NCBI GenBank assembly: GCA_030637025.1
Contig: DAOVVV010000021.1
Location: forward strand, 1 to 48,712
Length of the DNA stretch: 48,712 nucleotides
Direction of reading: 5' to 3'
DNA from: JAGLHV01 sp023143305 [NCBI: Clostridia bacterium]
Lineage (GTDB): Bacteria; CBDUZB01; JAGLHV01
The position numbers were made by a program, and so were the translations under genes. Shown here piece by piece: positions 42,858 to 48,712 of the stretch (position 1 is the stretch's first letter; the number at the start of each line of letters is the position of its first letter). The notes below the pieces were generated by a model, which was not told the origin of the DNA, did not search any database, and worked only from the letters and a program-made list of their open reading frames with translations.

Positions 42858-43331
42858 TCATTTTGATATTTTTAATACTTTATATTTAAAAATTCCTGCC
42901 GGGGCTTTAAACTCTACAATGTCCCCAATCTTTTTTCCCAGTAATGCATCCGCTATAGGTGAATTAATAGAGATTTTACCTTGAGCAAAATCCACCTCAT
43001 CTGTCCCAACTAAAGTATATTCCAATTCTTCTTTCGTTTCTACGTCTTTAATTAATACCGTCAAACCAATACATACTTTATCATTGGAAATTTTATCTTT
43101 ATCAATAATTTTAGCCGTACTCAATTTTGATTCTAACTGAATAATTTTACCCATTACATGACCTAAAGTCTCTTTTGCTGCAATATATTCTGCATTTTCT
43201 TTTAAATCACCCATTTCTCTGGCAATACCTATTTCTTTAGACAGTTGTGGTTTTTTTATTTTTTTTAAATATTCCAATTCTTTTTTTAATTTATCAAAAC
43301 CATTTTTAGTTAAATATGTTTTATCTTCCAT
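42858..43331 (-). CDS. greA: Transcription elongation factor GreA
   Basis: 157 residues. The N-terminal coiled coil carries the tip REMGDLKENAEY with acidic D42 and E45 that enter the RNA polymerase channel. The C-terminal FKBP-like part has ISINSPIADALLGKKIGD. It rescues backtracked polymerase by transcript cleavage. The length is normal. Its transcript would start after the lnt terminator at about 43400. Confidence 0.93.
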   Translation of the reverse strand: MEDKTYLTKNGFDKLKKELEYLKKIKKPQLSKEIGIAREMGDLKENAEYIAAKETLGHVMGKIIQLESKLSTAKIIDKDKISNDKVCIGLTVLIKDVETKEELEYTLVGTDEVDFAQGKISINSPIADALLGKKIGDIVEFKAPAGIFKYKVLKISK

Positions 43332-43398
43332 CTCTTCTCACCTTCCTTCTTTTTTGCCCTTTATTAAATCTATGTTAAAAGCTTAATACCCTATAAAA

Positions 43399-43455
43399 AT
43401 AAAAAACCAACACCTTCTTAAACAAATCATTACACTGAAAGTATTGGTTTTTCCC
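43399..43455 (-). terminator. Terminator after secA-lnt
   Basis: On the minus strand AAAAACCAATAC (43452-43441) pairs with GGTGTTGGTTTTT (43413-43401), followed by a T-rich stretch. Confidence 0.7.
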
Positions 43456-43541
43456 CTTTTTAACCCCACATTTATTTAACATCAACATGTAAAATTCTAT
43501 TTATTTTATACACAGAATTTTACTAAAAAGAAAACTAATTG

Positions 43542-45137
43542 TCAATATTTTTTTACCAGATTTTTAAAAAAATACTTAGTACCCTTTTTCTTTTGTGCTT
43601 CTCTTTTTGCCATTGCCATTAATATTACCACCATAATTGAACATCCATAAGCAAAAACATTACCGTATTTAGTATAAAAGGTTTTTTTTGTTGATAAAAA
43701 AACGTCATAATGAAGATAACCTTTTACAAATAAAGGAAAAGTTTTTTTAATTCTTCCAAAAGGATCAATAAACCCGGAAATACCGGTATTAGCCGCTCTA
43801 ACAACATATATTCTATTTTCTACAGCACGAAAAACACAAGTAGAAAAATGTTGATAGGGAGCGGAAGTTTTTCCAAACCAGGCATCATTGGTAATATTTA
43901 TTATTATTTTTGCTCCTTTATTTACAAAACGCCTTATTAGGTTAGGAAAAATAATTTCAAAACAAATAAACACCCCTGCATCTATTTCCGGTAATTTTAG
44001 AATCCTTATTTCTTTACCTTTATCAAAATCTCCTATTTCATTTAAAACATTTATTACTTTAGAAAATAACCACCTTAAAGGCACCATTTCTCCAAAAGGC
44101 ACCAAGTGTATTTTATCATGCTGGTTTAATATTTTTCCCTCGGACGAAAACAAAAAAGCCGAATTATAATATCTTTCTTTTTCAAAAGATTTTTTACTAT
44201 ATTTTATATCCGGCCCTCCTATAATATGATTACACCCACTTTGTTTTATTAGTTCCTCCAGCCAACGACTCAAATCGTGTTCATAATTTACATATCCGGG
44301 AATAGCTGCTTCCGGCCATACAATTAATTGTGGATTCAAAGACTTTGTTTTCTTTACTAATTCAGTATAAACTCTCATAATTTGCGGTTTATAAGCACTA
44401 TCCCACTTCATTTTCTGAGGAATATTCCCTTGCAAAACAACCACTTTAACCGAAGATTTATCTTCCTTTTCTGCTTGACGAATCACAACATACCCATAAC
44501 TATAACATACACTTAAACCCATTCCTACAATAATAATAATCTGTATCTTTTTACGTAGTTTTTCTCCCCGCCATTGGGTATCTAATATTTTTAGCAAAGC
44601 AATATTAAATATTACAATCAAAAAAGAAACCCCGTAACTACCGGTAATTCCTGCAATTTGAATTAAAAATGTATTTTTCCACTGTGAATATCCTAAAAGT
44701 GCCCAGGGAAAACCGGAAAAAAAACAAGAACGACATAATTCTAAAAAAACCCACAAAAAACCTCCAAAAAGAATATGTAATAGCCGGGAAGAAACATGTA
44801 AAACAAAAAATTTATATAAGAGACAAAAAACACCTACATATACAGCTAAATAAAAAACTAAAGCCAACAAAATTAAATAACTAAGTATTGCCGGCATTTG
44901 GCCATACTTAATCATGGTTTCTCCCAACCAATACAAAATCCCCGTATAAGCAATGACTCCGGATAGAAAACCCAAATAAAAAACACTACTAAAGTTTTCT
45001 TTTTCTACGGCTATAAGTAACGGAATCAAACTTATCCAGGCAAAAGAAGAATAATTAAAATTAGGAAAAATTAAGATAAGTAAACACCCAGAAAGAATTG
45101 TAAAAAAAAATTTTCCAAGCTTAACTGTTTTGAACAT
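43542..45137 (-). CDS. lnt: Apolipoprotein N-acyltransferase (canonical)
   Basis: 531 residues: several membrane spans at the N-terminus and one at the C-terminus, with a periplasmic carbon-nitrogen hydrolase domain between. The triad is E276 (VWPEAA), K342 and C392 (ICFE); the loop HLVPFGE keeps E350, and TNDAWFGKTSAPYQH is present. It adds the third acyl chain to lipoproteins. The ATG follows the secA stop directly (TAAATG), so the two are coupled, and GGGAAATAA in the end of secA serves as its ribosome-binding site. Confidence 0.92.
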   Translation of the reverse strand: MFKTVKLGKFFFTILSGCLLILIFPNFNYSSFAWISLIPLLIAVEKENFSSVFYLGFLSGVIAYTGILYWLGETMIKYGQMPAILSYLILLALVFYLAVYVGVFCLLYKFFVLHVSSRLLHILFGGFLWVFLELCRSCFFSGFPWALLGYSQWKNTFLIQIAGITGSYGVSFLIVIFNIALLKILDTQWRGEKLRKKIQIIIIVGMGLSVCYSYGYVVIRQAEKEDKSSVKVVVLQGNIPQKMKWDSAYKPQIMRVYTELVKKTKSLNPQLIVWPEAAIPGYVNYEHDLSRWLEELIKQSGCNHIIGGPDIKYSKKSFEKERYYNSAFLFSSEGKILNQHDKIHLVPFGEMVPLRWLFSKVINVLNEIGDFDKGKEIRILKLPEIDAGVFICFEIIFPNLIRRFVNKGAKIIINITNDAWFGKTSAPYQHFSTCVFRAVENRIYVVRAANTGISGFIDPFGRIKKTFPLFVKGYLHYDVFLSTKKTFYTKYGNVFAYGCSIMVVILMAMAKREAQKKKGTKYFFKNLVKKY

Positions 45138-47822
45138 TTATTTCCCACAACATTTTTTATATTTCTTTCCACTCCCACAAGGGCAAGGATCATTACGACC
45201 GATTTTAGAAGAACTTTTCAGGGGAGAAGAAGAAGAAGAAGAAGAAGAAGAAGATGATGATGATGATGGTGAAGAAGAAGAAGAGGGAGATGCTATTGAA
45301 GGAGAAGGGGCGGAAGAAGAAAATGGTGATGAAAAAATAATTGATTCCTCTGAATTAGTAAAACGGGAAGCAGTCCCTGCTCCTTCTTTCACTAATTGCA
45401 TATTAAAAAGATATTCTACCGTCTCTTCGCTAATACGGTTCATCATATTCACAAACATATTATAAGATTCACGCTGGTATTCTATTAAAGGATCTTTGTG
45501 TCCGTAAGCACGTAAAGATATACCCTTTCTTACCTGATCCAGGTTATAAAGATGTTCTTTCCAACAAGTATCAATCATTTGTAACATTATCATCCGTTCC
45601 AAATTTCTCATCATATTTAAACCTAAATTTTTCTCTCTTTCATTATAAACATTGTTAATTGACTCTTTTAAAATTTCTTTTAATTGACTTATTTTTTTTA
45701 TTTTTTCAATATCTTCTCCTAAAGAAAAATTTATATTAAATGTTCGTTTTAACCAACTATTTATCCCCTGCCAATTCCATTCTTCAGGATATCTTTTTGA
45801 CGAAGTATACAATTCTAATTTTTCATCTATTAAATCATCTATCATTTTCCAGATTTCTTCTCTTAAATCTTCTCCTTCTATTATTATATCTCTTTGATTA
45901 TAAACAACCTCCCGTTGTTTATTCATTACATTATCAAATTCTAACAAACGTTTTCTTACATCAAAATTTGCCGCCTCCACCCTGCTTTGAGCCATTTGAA
46001 TTATTTTAGAAAGAAACGTACTTTCTAAATTCTGGCCTTTTTCCCACGGTAATTTATCCATTAAATGTAATTTATCCTGGGCAAATAAACGCATTAACTC
46101 ATCTTCTAATGACAAATAAAAACGAGATGACCCCGGATCACCCTGTCTACCTGAGCGTCCTCTCAACTGATTATCAATACGCCTTGATTCATGCCGTTCT
46201 GTCCCTAAAATATGTAATCCTTCCAACTCAACAACCTCTTTATATTCTTCAGGATTCGACGGATTTCCACCTAAAACAATATCTGTTCCTCTGCCAGCCA
46301 TATTAGTAGCAATAGTCACAGCCCCTTTTCTACCCGCCTGCGAAATAATTTCCGCTTCGCGTTGATGATATTTTGCGTTTAAAACATTATGCACAATCCC
46401 TTTTCTTTTAAGAATCATCCCCAGTCGTTCACTCTTTTCTATCGAACGGGTACCGACTAGAACAGGCCTTCCTTTTTTATATAGTTCCTCAATTTCAGAA
46501 ATTATAGCCTCATCTTTTTCTTTTTCCGTTTTATAAATTACATCAGCATAACCAATTCGAATTAAAGGTTTATTAGTAGGGATTTCCACAACATCTAATT
46601 TATAAATCTCCCAGAATTCCGCTGCTTCAGTAACTGCGGTTCCGGTCATTCCTGCTAATTTTTTATAAAGGCGAAAAAAATTCTGAAAGGTAACTGTAGC
46701 CAGAGTCTGATTTTCTTCGGCAATTTTCAAATTTTCTTTGGCCTCTATTGCCTGATGCAGTCCTTCACTCCACCTCCGGCCAGGCATTAACCTTCCCGTA
46801 AATTCATCAACAATAATTACCTCTCCATCTTTAATTACATAATCTACATCCCTCTTAAATAAATTATGCGCCCTTAAAGCCTGACTTATATGATGTGTCC
46901 ATTCCGACTGAATATCATCATAAAGATTCTCTACATTTAATAAACTTTCCACCTTAGTAATCCCTTCCTCGGTCAAAACAGCCGTTTGAGCCTTTTGGTC
47001 TATTAAAAAATCAAAACCTTTACCTAAATCCACATCTTCATGTTTTGCTTCTATTTCTTCTGTTTCTGTAATAAATTTTCCTTTTAAACGGGGAATTAGG
47101 CGATTGACAATATAATATTTATCCGTAGATTCTTCAGCTGGGCCTGAAATAATTAAAGGGGTTCTGGCTTCATCAACAAGAATACTGTCCACCTCATCTA
47201 TAATTGCATAATGGTGCTCCGTTAATATGCGGTCTTCCTTTGTTACCATCATATTATTACGTAAATAATCAAATCCTGCTTCATTATTAGTCACATAAAC
47301 AACATCACATTTATAAGCTTCTCTCCGTTGACGATTATTCATATTGTGTTGAATTACCCCCACCGTCAATCCTAAAAACTTATAGACGGGACCCATCCAC
47401 TCACTATCACGTTTAACCAGATAATCATTTACTGTGACTAAATGAACCCCTTTACCGGTTAAACTATTTAAAAAGAAAGGTAAAGTGGCTACCAATGTCT
47501 TTCCTTCCCCTGTTTTCATCTCAGCAATCTTCCCCTGGTGTAAAACAATACCACCCACTAACTGAACATCAAAATGCCTCATATTTAAAGTTCTTTTAGC
47601 CACTTCCCGCACACAGGCATAAGCTTCCGGGAGAAGCTCATCCAATGTTTCCCCTTGTTGATAACGGGTTTTAAATTCTTCTGTTTTTTTTGCTAATTTA
47701 TCATCGGTCAAAGAAATAAAATACGGTTCTAATTTATTAATTGAATCAACTATTAGTTGCAACTTTTTAATATCCCGGTTTTTTTTACTTCCAATAATTT
47801 TATATAAAAGCCATTTAATCAT
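45138..47822 (-). CDS. secA: Preprotein translocase ATPase SecA
   Basis: 894 residues, the motor of Sec-dependent protein export. GEGKT (105-109) is Walker A, DEVD (209-212) Walker B, and ATNMAGRGTDI lies in the second helicase domain. The C-terminus has a SEC-C zinc-binding motif CPCGSGKKYKKCCG. Between the helical scaffold and SEC-C is an unusual linker (about 830-873) made almost only of Ser and Pro, encoded by triplet repeats (45226-45285). The enzyme is otherwise of normal layout. lnt follows without a gap. Confidence 0.95.
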   Translation of the reverse strand: MIKWLLYKIIGSKKNRDIKKLQLIVDSINKLEPYFISLTDDKLAKKTEEFKTRYQQGETLDELLPEAYACVREVAKRTLNMRHFDVQLVGGIVLHQGKIAEMKTGEGKTLVATLPFFLNSLTGKGVHLVTVNDYLVKRDSEWMGPVYKFLGLTVGVIQHNMNNRQRREAYKCDVVYVTNNEAGFDYLRNNMMVTKEDRILTEHHYAIIDEVDSILVDEARTPLIISGPAEESTDKYYIVNRLIPRLKGKFITETEEIEAKHEDVDLGKGFDFLIDQKAQTAVLTEEGITKVESLLNVENLYDDIQSEWTHHISQALRAHNLFKRDVDYVIKDGEVIIVDEFTGRLMPGRRWSEGLHQAIEAKENLKIAEENQTLATVTFQNFFRLYKKLAGMTGTAVTEAAEFWEIYKLDVVEIPTNKPLIRIGYADVIYKTEKEKDEAIISEIEELYKKGRPVLVGTRSIEKSERLGMILKRKGIVHNVLNAKYHQREAEIISQAGRKGAVTIATNMAGRGTDIVLGGNPSNPEEYKEVVELEGLHILGTERHESRRIDNQLRGRSGRQGDPGSSRFYLSLEDELMRLFAQDKLHLMDKLPWEKGQNLESTFLSKIIQMAQSRVEAANFDVRKRLLEFDNVMNKQREVVYNQRDIIIEGEDLREEIWKMIDDLIDEKLELYTSSKRYPEEWNWQGINSWLKRTFNINFSLGEDIEKIKKISQLKEILKESINNVYNEREKNLGLNMMRNLERMIMLQMIDTCWKEHLYNLDQVRKGISLRAYGHKDPLIEYQRESYNMFVNMMNRISEETVEYLFNMQLVKEGAGTASRFTNSEESIIFSSPFSSSAPSPSIASPSSSSSPSSSSSSSSSSSSSSPLKSSSKIGRNDPCPCGSGKKYKKCCGK
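45226..45285 (+). repeat. Triplet microsatellite inside secA
   Basis: On the plus strand nine GAA units (45226-45252), five GAT units (45253-45267), one GGT, then four GAA and a GAG. In the secA frame this gives runs of serine codons (TCT, TCA) with one proline. Length changes by slippage would keep the frame. Confidence 0.92.
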
Positions 47823-47921
47823 TTTTCTCTCCGTATTTTATAGTAAACTCTTTTTTTGTTTTTAATAAGTCATTAAATTTTTTCTATTATACAATATGAA
47901 TTTACGTATTTAATAAGATTT

Positions 47922-47950
47922 ATTTTAGCACATTTCCTCTAAAAAGTAAA
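47922..47950 (-). promoter_or_regulatory. Candidate secA promoter
   Basis: TTTACT (47950-47945), 17-nt spacer, TAAAAT (47927-47922) with an extended TGC just before the -10. A second TATAAT occurs at 47891-47886 with a poor -35. Confidence 0.55.
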
Positions 47951-48004
47951 CCCAAACTATCTTCCGGTAAATTTAAGAAAAAATAAAACTTCACACCTTT
48001 GCAA

Positions 48005-48048
48005 TAAAAAAGCCCTCCTAAATAAAAAATTTAGGAAGGCTTTTTTTG
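48005..48048 (-). terminator. Terminator after the cold-shock gene array
   Basis: AAAGCCTTCCTAAAT and ATTTAGGAGGGCTTTTTT (minus strand) form a long stem followed by T. It ends the csp transcript ahead of secA. Confidence 0.85.
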
Positions 48049-48068
48049 GACTAGTAGTATATATTTAT

Positions 48069-48269
48069 CTATATCTTAACTACATTAGAAGCTTTAGGTC
48101 CCCGGTCAGAATCTTCTACATCAAATTCTACCGCATCACCCTCAACAAGCGTCTTAAAACCATTGCCCCCAATAGAAGAATAATGTACAAATACATCTCC
48201 TGAACCATCATCCCGCTCAATAAATCCGAATCCTTTGGATTCATTAAACCATTTTACTTTTCCTTTCAT
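48069..48269 (-). CDS. Cold-shock protein, copy 1 of tandem array
   Basis: A 66-residue single cold-shock domain with RNP1 KGFGFIE (12-18) and RNP2 VFVHYSSI (26-33). It binds single-stranded nucleic acid and acts as an RNA chaperone. AAGGAGATTC precedes the ATG. It differs from copy 2 at a handful of residues (R/Q, V/A, N/D, S/L, V/I changes). Last gene of the array, followed by a terminator. Confidence 0.95.
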   Translation of the reverse strand: MKGKVKWFNESKGFGFIERDDGSGDVFVHYSSIGGNGFKTLVEGDAVEFDVEDSDRGPKASNVVKI

Positions 48270-48366
48270 CTTTTTGAATCTCCTTTCTTTAAAAATTCCA
48301 GAGAAATAATTCTAAAAATAAAACCACCCTCTTTTTCTAACTTAATAAAAATATTGTACTTTGAAT

Positions 48367-48567
48367 TTATATTTTCACTATATTCAAAGCTTTAGGTCCC
48401 CGGTCGGAATTTTCTACGTCAAATTCTACCGCATCACCTTCAGCAAGGGTCTTAAATCCATCCCCACCAATAGAAGAATAATGTGCAAATACATCTCCTG
48501 AACCATCATCCTGTTCAATAAACCCGAATCCTTTGGATTCATTAAACCATTTTACTTTTCCTTTCAT
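48367..48567 (-). CDS. Cold-shock protein, copy 2 of tandem array
   Basis: 66 residues, near-identical to copy 1, with RNP1 KGFGFIE and RNP2 VFAHYSSI, where alanine replaces the usual valine. The unit of gene plus about 100-bp spacer is repeated: spacer sequences upstream of copies 1 and 2 align well (CTCCTTTCTTTAAAAATT and AATAAAAATATTGTACTTTG shared). Probably a recent tandem duplication. Confidence 0.95.
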   Translation of the reverse strand: MKGKVKWFNESKGFGFIEQDDGSGDVFAHYSSIGGDGFKTLAEGDAVEFDVENSDRGPKALNIVKI

Positions 48568-48667
48568 CTTTTCTAATCTCCTTTCTTTAAAAATTTCAGA
48601 GAACCGGTTTTATAACACAAAACCCCTTCTCTTTTTCTAACCTTAATAAAAATATTGTACTTTGAAT

Positions 48668-48712
48668 TTATATTTTCACTATATTCAAAGCTTTAGGTCC
48701 CCGGTCAGAATC
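48668..48712 (-). CDS. Cold-shock protein, copy 3, cut by window edge
   Basis: The last 14 codons and stop of a third csp ([14 protein letters not shown]) are visible, identical to the end of copy 2 apart from Asn/Asp. The N-terminal part lies beyond the right edge. The spacer to copy 2 is 100 nt, as for the other pair. Confidence 0.9.
   Translation of the reverse strand, partial: DSDRGPKALNIVKI

Noticed and set aside
45130-45465. Plus-strand open frame rich in Glu and Asp
   Set aside because: It is the complement of the poly-serine microsatellite within secA and has no independent support.

Overview
The window is about 48.7 kb of AT-rich bacterial DNA, read mostly from the minus strand. 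The cell was a diderm with lipopolysaccharide: there are two TonB-dependent outer-membrane receptors, an ADP-heptose epimerase, two O-antigen ligase-like proteins, two apolipoprotein N-acyltransferase-type proteins and several predicted beta-barrels. ThyX, a pyrophosphate-type phosphofructokinase beside an ATP-type one, a hydrogenase-regulator-like small protein and many dispersed palindromic repeats fit an uncultured, probably anaerobic lineage (Omnitrophota or Aerophobetes type). That placement is a guess; no 16S gene is present.

Left part (1-7250). A truncated XRE-type regulator is followed by a 1 kb gap holding a MITE-like element with a 9-bp target duplication. Then comes a vitamin B12 uptake operon on the minus strand: a consensus promoter, a cobalamin riboswitch with an intrinsic terminator, btuF, btuC, btuD and a BtuB-like receptor. 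Every junction of this operon contains dispersed repeats.

7241-19812. A long minus-strand run encodes a HAD phosphatase, a DUF1007/NicO nickel-cobalt transport pair, a DsrE protein, a PP-loop thiolase, YjbQ, membrane proteins of unknown function, a divergent Lnt-like protein and DUF2784. Behind it lie a LolA-like/MMPL/outer-membrane trio and an orphan nucleotidyltransferase with a degraded active site. A structured non-coding RNA with tandem terminators (about 19945-20130) sits between that gene and ilvE.

20220-30930. ilvE (plus strand) converges on galT-glgA. Next are two tandem O-antigen ligase/TPR proteins, tRNA-Thr(CGT), tRNA-Phe(GAA), hldD and thyX.

31034-36924. This is the least explained locus: two paralogous solute-binding proteins without permease or ATPase, a second TonB receptor, a Cys-rich DUF116 protein and a small TM1266-like regulator. 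It also has a duplicated promoter/leader, a second MITE copy and an operator-like palindrome. It may be a dedicated uptake or sensing system for an unknown ligand.

37131-48712. A YbhN/AglD-type flippase is followed by an outer-membrane protein-accA-pfkA-PPi-type pfk operon, purE, greA, secA-lnt and a tandem array of cold-shock genes running off the right edge. SecA has a poly-serine linker encoded by a triplet microsatellite.
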